Positions 56,275 to 64,000 of a stretch of 64,000 nt of DNA are shown here, in pieces. The DNA is from Clostridiales bacterium (GTDB taxonomy: Bacteria > Bacillota > Clostridia > Oscillospirales > Oscillospiraceae): assembly GCA_021201185.1 (NCBI GenBank), contig JAJQFJ010000004.1:1-64000 (forward strand), given 5' to 3'. The notes beneath the pieces were generated by a model that worked only from the letters and a program-made list of their open reading frames with translations, searched no databases and was not told the DNA's origin. Numbering within the stretch: position 1 is the first letter of the stretch; each line of letters begins with the position of its first letter. The position numbers and the translations under genes are program-made.

Positions 56275-59200
56275 TTATTCCGTCCGCAGGGCTGTCACCG
56301 GGTCCTTCTTCGCCGCCTGTCCCGAGGGGATCAGTCCGCCGATGAAGGTCAGGACCATGCTCAGGGCCACCAGAATGGCCGCATTGGAGAAGGTCAGGAC
56401 GGCATTGATGTCGGTGGAGCCCGCTACCGAGTGGACCGCTGCGTTGATGGGGATAAGCAGCAGCTCCGATAGCCCCACGCCCAACAGTCCGGCGCACAGG
56501 CCGATGATAAGGGTCTCTGCGTTGAAGATCTGGGAGATGTTCCCCTTGGAGGCGCCGATAGCACGGAGGATGCCGATCTCTCTGGTGCGCTCCAGCACGG
56601 AGATATAGGTGATGACACCGATCATAATGGAGGAGACGATGAGGGAGATGGACACAAAGGCGATGAGCACATAGGAGATGACGTCCATAATGGTGGTGAC
56701 GGAGGACATCATCGTGCCCACGGTATCCGTGTAGGTGATCACGTCGTCCTCATCGCCCGCTGCCCGCTTCATCTCGTTGTAGTTGTCCAGGATGGCCAGG
56801 ACCTCGTCCTTGCTGTCAAAGTCCTTGGGGTAGAGGTCGATCTCCTCGAGACCGTTCTCGTCCAAATAGCCCAGGCTCTCCAGAGTGCTCTCATAGGAGG
56901 TCGAACCGGAGGAGCTCAGAGAGATCATGATCTCCATCAACTCGTCGCTGTCCAGGTTGAACTCGAAGGCGTCTGCCAAGGCGTCCTCGTCGATCTGCAG
57001 GGCATCCTCCATGCTGTCCGCCAACTCATCCATCATGTCGTTCATGGCAGTCTCCATGCTGTCGGAGAGCTGGTCCACGATCTCACTCATGACGGACTCC
57101 ATGGTGGAGGACAGAGCAGAGGTGAGCTGGCTCTCCAGACCGGCCATCTGTTCTGTAATGGCGGAGGTAATCTGCTCCTGTACGGCGGTCATCTGAGCGG
57201 CCATGGCGGCGGTCATCTGGGTCTCGAGGGAGGTCATCTGGCTCTCCATAGCGGACATGACCGCTTCGGTAAGCGCTTCCGTATAGGCGGACATGACCGA
57301 CTGGGTATAGCTCTGGACGATGGCGGTCATCTGACTCTCCAGACCGGAGAGGTCCAGCATGCTCATGAGCCCGGCGGACATGGTCGCCGTGGCTTCGTCC
57401 GAGGCCAGGTATTCCGAGAAGCCCTCCTGGACACTCTCCACGGTGGTCAGGTTGTTCTCCTCCGCATAACTCGCATACCCCTCCGCCAGGGCAGAGGCGA
57501 TCCCCTCCATCTGATCGTCGGTGATGTCGATGTCGCTGACGGTGATGTGGCTCTCCGCCCAGGCGTCAAAGATGTCCTGGGCCCGGCCGGTAGCCAGATA
57601 GTCCGCTGTGGAGACGGAGACCGTCTCGTCGCCGTCCTCATCCTCGCTGTCGCCGGAGCCCATCTGCTCCGCCACATAGCTCTCATAGTCGGAGACGATG
57701 CTGCTGAGCATATCCTCCAAGCCTTCTCTGCTAATTTCGACTGTGCCGTTTTCCTCCATGATTTCAGTGAGCAGCTCAGTGAGAGTGTTCCTTGCTTCAC
57801 CGCTGGTCAGATAGGAGGAGAAGTCCTCGGACAGATCAGAATAGGTCGTCAGGTTGTTGGCCTCGGCGTAGTCTGCGTAACCAGACAGGATGCTGGAGGC
57901 CAGAGCCGCCACGGACTCGGCGGAGACGTTGATAGACACTCCGCTCATCAGGCTGCTCATGTCGATCTCCCCCAGCTGGGAGAGGTCAATGCTGGACAGG
58001 TCAATGCTGGACAGGTCGATGCTGCTCAGATCCAGGTCAAAATCCAGATCCATCCCGGACAGGTCGATGCTGCTCATGTCGATGCTGGAAAGGTCCATGC
58101 CGGTGAGGTCCAGGTTCAGGTCCATGTCGCTGAAGTCCACTACGCTGGACAGGTCCAGCGAATCCGCATCCAGGTCAAAGGCGTCGGACAGGTCCAGGGA
58201 GTCGGACAGGGAATCGGTCAGGCTGCTGATGTCAAAAGCGTCCTGAAGGGCGTCCGTGTCGATGTTGAACAGGCTCTCCAGGTCAAAGTCGGCGTCGCTG
58301 TCCTCCCCGAAGGGCTCACCGGTGAGCACGTCGGTATCCGGGTCGGCCATCTGGGCCTGGACGATCTCGCTCTTCTCCGCCAGCTCGGAGACGTGAGTGA
58401 CCAGAGAGGGGAGGTAGTTGATGCCGGAGGACAGGGCGGTGCTGACGGCGTCCTCTGCGGGCTGGACGATGCCCACGATGGTCAGGTCCTCTCCGTTGGT
58501 CACCAGGTTCATCATATAGTCATCGTCGTCCGTCTTGTCCACCCACAGCTCGTATTCGCTGTCGTACTGGTAGTAGTCCGCGGCGCTGACCAGCTTAAAG
58601 GTCAGCCCCAGCACCTCGTCATAGGTGAAGGAGTCATATTCCTCTGTGACGACGGCATTCTCGCCATTGACAAACTGATCCAGCAAATCCTCCAGAATGG
58701 AGTAGTCCGCCAGGCCCAGAGTGTACATCACGATGTCGCTGATGCTCCCATTGGAGGAGAGCACCAGGACGCACTCGTCGTAGTTCTCCGGCCAGCGCCC
58801 CGCCAGAACGTCGTACTGGTCGATATACAGGTTCTCGTTCTCCGGCATCTGATAGAACACATTCACGCCGGTCATGGAGGCCATCATGGTGCTGGACATG
58901 ATGGTGGAGCCCATCCCCATAAGGGAGGTGATGGTGGTGTCCGGGTGTACCTGGCGGTACTCGTCGTCCTCCAGCGAATAAATCTGAGGCTCTACGCCAT
59001 AGATGTACTCGATGGCCTTGACGTAGTCCCAGATGTCACTCTCTCCGCTCTCCAGGTACTCCTTCAGCGGGGGCAGATTGTTGCTCCCCATGATGGGAAC
59101 CAGGCTGGTAACCAGTTCGGTGACGGTGATGGTGTCCGTGTCGTTCTCCTCCGTAATACTGGAGCCGAGGCCGGTGCCGACCTCCATCATGGAAGAGAGG

Positions 59201-60141
59201 TCTATAGCGCTGGTCGTCACCTGGACGGGATATTCCGACAGCGTCTCCTCCTCAATAGAGCCGATATAGTCGTTGACGCCGGTGGAGATGGCCAAAATCA
59301 GGGCGATACCGATAATGCCGATGGAGCCGGCAAAGGCGGTCAGCAGCGTTCGGGCCCTTTTTGTGCCCAGGTTGTTGAAGGACAGGGCCAGAGAGGTGAA
59401 AAAGGACATGGAGGACTTCCCCATGTTTTTGTGGACAGGGGGGACCGTCGCCGCAGCATCCACAACATATGGGGCGGTGTCGCTCTGAATTTTTCCGTCC
59501 CGGAGACGGACGATACGGGTGGCGTATTTCTCCGCCAGCTCCGGGTTGTGGGTCACCATGACCACCAGCCGGTCCTTCGCCACCTCCTTCAGCAGCTCCA
59601 TGACCTGGATACTGGTGTCCGAGTCCAGAGCGCCGGTGGGCTCGTCGGCCAGGAGGATGTCCGGGTTGTTGATGAGTGCCCGGGCCAGTGCCACACGCTG
59701 CATCTGTCCGCCGGACATCTGGTTGGGCTTCTTGTGGATCTGGTCCCCCAGCCCCACCTTTTTCAGCGCCTCCACCGCCCGCTTTCTCCGCTCGGACTTG
59801 GAGACGCCGGAGATGGTCAGGGCCAGCTCTACGTTGGCCAGGATGGTCTGATGGGGGATGAGGTTATAGCTCTGGAACACGAAGCCGATGGTGTGGTTCC
59901 GGTAGGAGTCCCAGTCCCGGTCGGTGTACTTCTTCGTGGAGATGCCGTTGATAATCAGGTCACCGCTGTCGTACCGGTCCAGGCCGCCGATGATGTTCAG
60001 CAGGGTGGTCTTGCCCGACCCGCTGGGGCCGAGAATGGCCACAAATTCGTTGTCCCGGAGGTTCAGGCTGACGTCGTTCAGGGCGGTCTGTACCAGGTCC
60101 CCGGTCCGGTACGTCTTGTTGATACCCTTTAATTGGAGCAT
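56275..60141 (-). CDS. Giant MacB/FtsX-type ABC transporter with a very large extracellular insert, 1,288 aa
   Basis: Residues 1-230 form an ATPase with Walker [17 protein letters not shown], signature [17 protein letters not shown] and Walker [13 protein letters not shown]. The membrane part has one helix near 265-285 ([20 protein letters not shown]), then about 850 extracellular residues, then three helices and the FtsX domain ([31 protein letters not shown]). The insert contains repeats of five residues, L-S-S-I-D (about 57956-58225), and long Met/Ser/Glu coiled-coil stretches. ABC and permease are fused. It is divergent from a two-component system, as in peptide-sensing or antimicrobial-export pairs. 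Confidence 0.93.
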   Translation of the reverse strand: MLQLKGINKTYRTGDLVQTALNDVSLNLRDNEFVAILGPSGSGKTTLLNIIGGLDRYDSGDLIINGISTKKYTDRDWDSYRNHTIGFVFQSYNLIPHQTILANVELALTISGVSKSERRKRAVEALKKVGLGDQIHKKPNQMSGGQMQRVALARALINNPDILLADEPTGALDSDTSIQVMELLKEVAKDRLVVMVTHNPELAEKYATRIVRLRDGKIQSDTAPYVVDAAATVPPVHKNMGKSSMSFFTSLALSFNNLGTKRARTLLTAFAGSIGIIGIALILAISTGVNDYIGSIEEETLSEYPVQVTTSAIDLSSMMEVGTGLGSSITEENDTDTITVTELVTSLVPIMGSNNLPPLKEYLESGESDIWDYVKAIEYIYGVEPQIYSLEDDEYRQVHPDTTITSLMGMGSTIMSSTMMASMTGVNVFYQMPENENLYIDQYDVLAGRWPENYDECVLVLSSNGSISDIVMYTLGLADYSILEDLLDQFVNGENAVVTEEYDSFTYDEVLGLTFKLVSAADYYQYDSEYELWVDKTDDDDYMMNLVTNGEDLTIVGIVQPAEDAVSTALSSGINYLPSLVTHVSELAEKSEIVQAQMADPDTDVLTGEPFGEDSDADFDLESLFNIDTDALQDAFDISSLTDSLSDSLDLSDAFDLDADSLDLSSVVDFSDMDLNLDLTGMDLSSIDMSSIDLSGMDLDFDLDLSSIDLSSIDLSSIDLSQLGEIDMSSLMSGVSINVSAESVAALASSILSGYADYAEANNLTTYSDLSEDFSSYLTSGEARNTLTELLTEIMEENGTVEISREGLEDMLSSIVSDYESYVAEQMGSGDSEDEDGDETVSVSTADYLATGRAQDIFDAWAESHITVSDIDITDDQMEGIASALAEGYASYAEENNLTTVESVQEGFSEYLASDEATATMSAGLMSMLDLSGLESQMTAIVQSYTQSVMSAYTEALTEAVMSAMESQMTSLETQMTAAMAAQMTAVQEQITSAITEQMAGLESQLTSALSSTMESVMSEIVDQLSDSMETAMNDMMDELADSMEDALQIDEDALADAFEFNLDSDELMEIMISLSSSGSTSYESTLESLGYLDENGLEEIDLYPKDFDSKDEVLAILDNYNEMKRAAGDEDDVITYTDTVGTMMSSVTTIMDVISYVLIAFVSISLIVSSIMIGVITYISVLERTREIGILRAIGASKGNISQIFNAETLIIGLCAGLLGVGLSELLLIPINAAVHSVAGSTDINAVLTFSNAAILVALSMVLTFIGGLIPSGQAAKKDPVTALRTE

Positions 60142-60172
60142 AGCTGTTTCTCCTTTATTTCAGTTTCGGCGT

Positions 60173-60285
60173 ATTCTAGCATACCAAGATAAACTTTGAA
60201 ACAAGGAAAAATGAACGAAGTGTAAACAGTCGTTCCTCACTTTTCCGGATTTGTTTATCTCCGCGTGTCGTTTCCATGCTATAAT
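60173..60285. promoter_or_regulatory. Divergent promoters of the ABC transporter and two-component genes
   Basis: Minus strand: TTTCAA (60196-60201), 17 bp, TAGAAT (60173-60178) with TGC before it. Plus strand: extended -10 TGCTATAAT (60277-60285) without a clear -35. Between them an imperfect dyad with GGAAAA...TTTTCC arms (about 60206-60247) could be the regulator's site. Confidence 0.65.
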
Positions 60286-60347
60286 ATAATATATACAAGA
60301 CAGCACCCCTCCGGCAGGAGCGGAGGGCGACAGGGAGGCGCGTCGGT

Positions 60348-61031
60348 ATGTTTCACATTCTGGTGGTAGAGGACAACCCGGATATGCGGGAGCTGTTCTG
60401 CACTGTGCTGGACGAGAGCGGCTATCAGTCCGTTCCCGCCGCCGACGGGGCGGAGGCTCTGGAGGTGATGGAGCGGGAGTACATCGACCTGATCGTGGCA
60501 GACATTATGATGCCCCGCATGGACGGCTACGAGCTGACCCGTTCTCTCCGGGAGGCGGGGTACGATCTCCCCATCCTGATGGTCACGGCAAAGGACCAGT
60601 TTGAGGATATGCAGCGGGGGTTCCGGTCGGGCACGGACGACTATATGGTCAAGCCCATCAACGTCCGGGAGCTGGTGCTCCGGGTGGAGGCCCTGCTCCG
60701 CCGGGCGAGAATCTCCAGCGAGAAAAAAATCGTGGTGGGAGACACGGTCCTGGACTATGACGCCCTGTCCGTGACCCGCAACGGGAAGGTGACCACCCTG
60801 CCTCAGAAGGAGTTCTACCTGCTCTACAAGCTGCTGTCCTATCCGGGCAAAATTTTCACCCGGCAGCAGCTGATGGACGAGATCTGGGGGATGTTCTCCG
60901 AGTCGGACGAGCGCACGGTCAACACCCACATCAACCGGCTGCGGGAGCGGTTTTCCGACTGCAGGGACTTCGAGATCGTGACCGTCCGGGGTCTGGGATA
61001 TAAGGCGGTGAAATGTACGGATGAATCGTAA
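60348..61031 (+). CDS. OmpR/PhoB-type response regulator, 227 aa
   Basis: The receiver has VVEDNP, the phospho-acceptor Asp-52 in LIVADIMMPRMDGYELT and LMVTAKD. The winged-helix effector (QKEFYLLYKLLSYPGKIFTR, DERTVNTHINRLRERF) is of the OmpR type. It overlaps the kinase start by 11 bp. It probably controls the divergent ABC gene. Confidence 0.96.
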   Translation: MFHILVVEDNPDMRELFCTVLDESGYQSVPAADGAEALEVMEREYIDLIVADIMMPRMDGYELTRSLREAGYDLPILMVTAKDQFEDMQRGFRSGTDDYMVKPINVRELVLRVEALLRRARISSEKKIVVGDTVLDYDALSVTRNGKVTTLPQKEFYLLYKLLSYPGKIFTRQQLMDEIWGMFSESDERTVNTHINRLRERFSDCRDFEIVTVRGLGYKAVKCTDES

Positions 61032-62067
61032 AAAACCATTCTCTGGGCAGCTGTGGGTCTGCCTGACCGGCTGTGTCTTTGGGACCATTCTGGTGGGCGT
61101 GCTGCTCATGCTGCTGCACTGGTATCTTCTCTATCGCTTCCAGGTGGTGTCCATCGACCCCGCCGACCTCCATCTCCCCTTTCTGATCATCATCCCCATC
61201 AGCATTTTCATTGGCACCTCCATCACCCTGCTGGTGGGGCGGTTCATCATCCGCCCGGTCCGGAGCATCTCCCACGCCTTTGACCGGCTCTCCCAGGGAG
61301 ATTTTTCCGTGCGGGTGCCCACAGACAGCAGGATCAACGAGATACAGGAGACCTCGGAGCGGTTCAACGCCATGGTCTACGACCTGTCCCACATCGAGAC
61401 CCTGCGCAGCGATTTCGTGGTCAATGTCTCCCACGAGTTCAAGACCCCCATCGCCGCCATTGAGGGCTACGCCACCCTGCTCCAGGACAAAAATCTCTCC
61501 CCGGAGCGGCGGGACTACTATCTGGACAAGATCATCGCCAACTCCCGGCGGCTCAGCGACCTGTCCAGCAACGTGCTGGCCCTGTCCAAGCTGGAAAACC
61601 AGGAGACCGTCCTCCACCGGGCGGAGTACCGTCTGGACGAGCAGCTCCGCCGGGCGGTGCTGCTGCTGGAGAGCAAGTGGTCGGCGAAGGGGCTGGAGTT
61701 CGACATTCAGCTGCCACGCCTGCGGTTTTACGGGAACGAGCCGCTCCTGGACCAGGTGTGGCTCAACCTTCTGGACAACGCCATCAAGCATTCCCCCGAG
61801 GGCGGGGTCATCCGGGTGGGGCTGCAGTCCGACGGCGACTCTGTGACGGTGTCCGTGGCCGACGACGGCGACGGCATGAGCCAGGAGGTGCAGAAGCACA
61901 TCTTCGAGAAATTCTATCAGGGCGACCGCTCCCGCTCCGACGAGGGCAACGGCCTGGGGCTGGCCCTGGTCAAGCGCATCGTGGAGCTGTGTCACGGCTC
62001 CGTTGGCGTGGAGAGCGCGCCGGGAGAGGGCGCCTGCTTCCGGGTGCGGCTGCCAGTGGAGGAATAA
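61021..62067 (+). CDS. Sensor histidine kinase, 348 aa
   Basis: One helix at each end of a very short outer loop (LWVCLTGCVFGTILVGVLLM; LPFLIIIPISIFIGTSITLL) suggests an intramembrane sensor. A HAMP domain is followed by the H-box FVVNVSHEFKTPIAAIEGYA, N-box LNLLDNAIKHSPEGGVI and the ATP-binding G-boxes VADDGDGMSQEV and EGNGLGLALVKRIVEL. The short sensor loop is typical of kinases that pair with FtsX-like ABC transporters. Confidence 0.96.
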   Translation: MNRKKPFSGQLWVCLTGCVFGTILVGVLLMLLHWYLLYRFQVVSIDPADLHLPFLIIIPISIFIGTSITLLVGRFIIRPVRSISHAFDRLSQGDFSVRVPTDSRINEIQETSERFNAMVYDLSHIETLRSDFVVNVSHEFKTPIAAIEGYATLLQDKNLSPERRDYYLDKIIANSRRLSDLSSNVLALSKLENQETVLHRAEYRLDEQLRRAVLLLESKWSAKGLEFDIQLPRLRFYGNEPLLDQVWLNLLDNAIKHSPEGGVIRVGLQSDGDSVTVSVADDGDGMSQEVQKHIFEKFYQGDRSRSDEGNGLGLALVKRIVELCHGSVGVESAPGEGACFRVRLPVEE

Positions 62068-62085
62068 AGTGGAGTAGCTCCCCTG

Positions 62086-62114
62086 TTGCAATTTCTCCCG
62101 GGATGTGCTAAAAT
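62086..62114 (+). promoter_or_regulatory. Promoter of the Fur-family gene
   Basis: TTGCAA (62086-62091) and TAAAAT (62109-62114) are 17 bp apart. The following 60 bp before the GTG start contain no strong operator I can name. Confidence 0.75.
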
Positions 62115-62175
62115 AGAATCATTCCTACTAAGGGTTGATTTTATCCCATCATCCGGTCAACGAGGAGGAGTCATT

Positions 62176-62571
62176 GTGATCAAACGACGCCATTCCCGGC
62201 AGCGGGACCTGATTTACGACTATGTCAGCGCCACCAAGCTCCACCCCACAGCGGAGACGATCTATCAGGATTTAAAAGAGGTCTCTCCCGGCCTGAGCCG
62301 GGGGACCGTCTACCGCAACCTGAATCAGATGGTGGAGGAGGGCAGGATCAGCCGCCTCCCCTTCCAGGTGGAGCGGTACGACGGCAACACCCGCCCCCAC
62401 CCCCATCTGGTCTGCGAGAGCTGCGGCCAGGTCTCCGATCTGTGTCTGGACTATGACGCCGGGCTGGACCGGCGCATCTCTCAGGAGCTGGGCTGCCAGA
62501 TTCAGTGGCACGAGAGCTATTTCTACGGCAGATGCGCCGCCTGCGCCGCCACAGCGGCAGCAGAGGGATGA
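62176..62571 (+). CDS. Fur/PerR-family metal-dependent regulator, 131 aa
   Basis: The start is GTG at 62176 after GAGGAGGAG. The winged helix has HPTAETIYQDLKEVSPGLSR, GTVYRNLNQMVEEGRISRL. The metal region reads PHPHLVCESCGQVSDL and closes with CAAC, giving the two CxxC pairs of the structural zinc site. The regulatory metal residues resemble PerR more than Fur, but this is not certain. It senses peroxide or a metal. A terminator follows. Confidence 0.93.
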   Translation: MIKRRHSRQRDLIYDYVSATKLHPTAETIYQDLKEVSPGLSRGTVYRNLNQMVEEGRISRLPFQVERYDGNTRPHPHLVCESCGQVSDLCLDYDAGLDRRISQELGCQIQWHESYFYGRCAACAATAAAEG

Positions 62572-62587
62572 CCTCCGGCACATTGAA

Positions 62588-62637
62588 AAGCCTCCATTGC
62601 GACAAGCGATAGCCGCCGCAATGGAGGTTTCTGTTTT
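62588..62637 (+). terminator. Terminator after the Fur-family gene
   Basis: The 11-bp stem CCTCCATTGCG...CGCAATGGAGG (62591-62601 with 62617-62627) is followed by TTTCTGTTTT. It lies 20 bp past the stop codon. Confidence 0.9.
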
Positions 62638-62649
62638 ACAATATAGTGC

Positions 62650-64000
62650 TTACAGCAGGCTCTCCCGCCGTTCCAGCACGTCGGCGCAGGCGTCCAGGGC
62701 GGCGCTGCTGCCGATGACGCAGATGCCGCCCCTCTCCGCCGCCGCAGTCAGGGAAGCGCCCAGCGCCTCCATCTGGTCGGGGGTGGTGTGCAGGACCTCG
62801 GTGTACCGCTGCTGCCGCTGTTCCCAGGTGCTGCCGGAGAGGCGGTTGACCGCCTCCTGGAGGCCCTCCGTCCGGGGAGACAGGGGCGGCTGGTCGCTGC
62901 CCACGGTGCTGACGATATATTTCGTCAGATCATCCCCTGACCGGGCAGTCTGGACGAGGGCCTGTCCCGCCCCATCAAAGCGGTCCAGGGACTGCCGGGG
63001 GCTGGGGTCCCGATAGGACCAGAAGCGGATGCTCCCGCCGGAGTCCGCCCGGAGGCCCACGCCGTAGGCCCCGCCCTGGACCCGGACGGTGTTCCACAGA
63101 TAGTCATAGGTCAGCAGATTGGCCCCCACCAGGGCGGTACCGGTACACCGCTCCGCCCCCGGGAGCGCCCCGGCCCTGGCGGCGAAGCCCACCTGAGCTG
63201 GGATCTGGAAACCCTCCCTTGCCAGGGGGCGACGGGGAAGGGCCACCGGCTCCCCCACCGGCAGATCGGGCAGTCCTGCCGCCAGCGTTTTCACCCAGTC
63301 TGCGTCCAGCTCTCCCGTCACGCTGACGGTGAGCCGTCGGCGGGAGAACACCCGGCCAAACAGTCCGGCCAGAGCATCGCCCAGACCGTCCTGAGCCTGC
63401 TCCGTCTGCTGGAGGAAGCGGAGATAGTTGATGCCGCTCACCGTCTCCATGACGGTCTTTTGGGCGGAGAGATACGCTCCTGCCCGCTGAGCGGCGAAGG
63501 AGTGGCCGGAGGCCTGGATGCCCTGCTCCATCTGGAGCCGAAGCTGGGTCACCAGGATGCCCAGCTTGGCGGCATCGTCAAACCGGGTGCCGATGAGGAT
63601 TTCCAGAATGAGTCTGGCGGCCTCCGCCCGGCGGTCCGCCAGGAGGGAGGCGCTGACCACCAGCCAGGGAGTGCAGCGCTCCCGCTCCCCCTCCGGAGCC
63701 AGAGGAAGCACCGTGGCGCTGAACCGGCCCAGGCAGTCGTCCATGGCGCTGCGCAGGTCGATGGCGGAATGGTCCGCCGTGTCCAGCTTGCCCAGCAGGG
63801 AGGTCAGCAGGGACACCCGGCTCAGCTCCTCCAGGGACAGGTCCTCCAGAGAGAAATACAAATCCAGATGGAGGATGCCCCCCGTCTCCAGAGACTGATG
63901 GAGGACGGTCACCCCGTCCGCAGCAGTCTCCTCCTGAGGCGTCCGGTGAAGCTGAGGTGAGAGATCCGAGAGAGACAGGGTGGGGATGGCGCTCAGGGCC
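62650..64000 (-). CDS. M16-family (insulinase-like) peptidase, C-terminal part, cut by the right edge
   Basis: The open frame continues beyond position 64,000, so only about 450 C-terminal residues are seen. The layout of two M16 repeats of the presequence-protease type is visible: HLDLYFSLEDLSLEELSRVS, VETVSGINYLRFLQQTEQA-type linker and TVRVQGGAYGVGLRADSGGS, the R-x-x-x-x-A-Y-G part that completes the active site. The zinc-binding HxxEH is in the missing N-terminal half. It ends convergent with the Fur gene. Confidence 0.9.
   Translation of the reverse strand, partial: ALSAIPTLSLSDLSPQLHRTPQEETAADGVTVLHQSLETGGILHLDLYFSLEDLSLEELSRVSLLTSLLGKLDTADHSAIDLRSAMDDCLGRFSATVLPLAPEGERERCTPWLVVSASLLADRRAEAARLILEILIGTRFDDAAKLGILVTQLRLQMEQGIQASGHSFAAQRAGAYLSAQKTVMETVSGINYLRFLQQTEQAQDGLGDALAGLFGRVFSRRRLTVSVTGELDADWVKTLAAGLPDLPVGEPVALPRRPLAREGFQIPAQVGFAARAGALPGAERCTGTALVGANLLTYDYLWNTVRVQGGAYGVGLRADSGGSIRFWSYRDPSPRQSLDRFDGAGQALVQTARSGDDLTKYIVSTVGSDQPPLSPRTEGLQEAVNRLSGSTWEQRQQRYTEVLHTTPDQMEALGASLTAAAERGGICVIGSSAALDACADVLERRESLL

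Noticed and set aside
57956..58225. 15-bp repeats in the ABC gene as a CRISPR or satellite
   Set aside because: They stay in frame and code for the L-S-S-I-D repeat of the extracellular domain.
57547..60132. 861-codon plus-strand frame opposite the ABC transporter
   Set aside because: Shadow of a real gene; composition is Val/Gly/His/Gln-rich and without motifs.

Overview
The window looks like the chromosome of a gut-type Clostridia bacterium (Oscillospiraceae / Flavonifractor-Lawsonibacter-like; inferred from the very GC-rich core genes, the lysS-greA pair, and the many integrative elements typical of that group). It falls into two parts. Positions 1 to about 28,530 are mobile DNA of lower and mixed GC. 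Positions 28,544-64,000 are GC-rich chromosome.

Mobile part. The backbone is an integrative conjugative element (ICE) read right to left. In order: two small Cys-rich proteins, a replication-initiator-like protein, a DnaC-like ATPase, ParB, several accessory proteins, PcfB and the coupling protein VirD4. A conserved protein, a truncated Maff2 gene, a small Cro/CI-type regulator and a TnpV gene cut by the left edge follow. The virD4 gene is interrupted: its N-terminal half (Walker A) lies at 21,463-22,431 and its C-terminal half (Walker B) at 1,696-2,527. The two halves join in frame if about 18.95 kb between them is removed. That insert has its own large serine recombinase beside one end, TnpV and TnpW, a CHC2 primase-like gene plus a frameshifted RepA-like ATPase, a MobA/MobL relaxase, and an RSF1010/R1162-like oriT. 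It is therefore an integrative mobilizable element nested in an ICE.

Cargo of the nested element. One 7-kb minus-strand block (4,745-11,893) has a MerR-family regulator with a textbook 19-bp-spacer promoter, a membrane-tethered coiled-coil protein, a three-repeat lipoprotein, a small membrane protein, a large stalked surface protein, and a lipoprotein ending in an LHH-type HNH/ENDO VII nuclease domain. I could not match this combination to a named system; it is the best candidate for an undescribed surface or antagonism module. The second cargo is a plus-strand metal-handling pair (DUF2318 protein and an HMA-TauE/SafE-cupredoxin fusion). Debris of older events is present: a sortase with the stump of its LPXTG substrate, the tail of a second serine recombinase, and the first part of a type III methyltransferase gene.

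Chromosomal part. The ICE right end abuts the 3' end of lysS. Then come lysS-greA, phoU-pstB-pstA-pstC-pstS, an amidohydrolase/8-oxoguanine-deaminase-like gene, sfsA divergent from rpoB-rpoC, metG, a ROK sugar kinase, a VanW-family protein, a frameshifted DUF2461 gene, a MITE-like palindrome, and an ECF transporter S component. A phage tail-holin remnant (52,345-56,143), a giant MacB/FtsX-type ABC transporter divergent from a two-component system, a Fur-family regulator and a partial M16 peptidase complete the window. Family names come from recognising motifs by eye; no database search was run.
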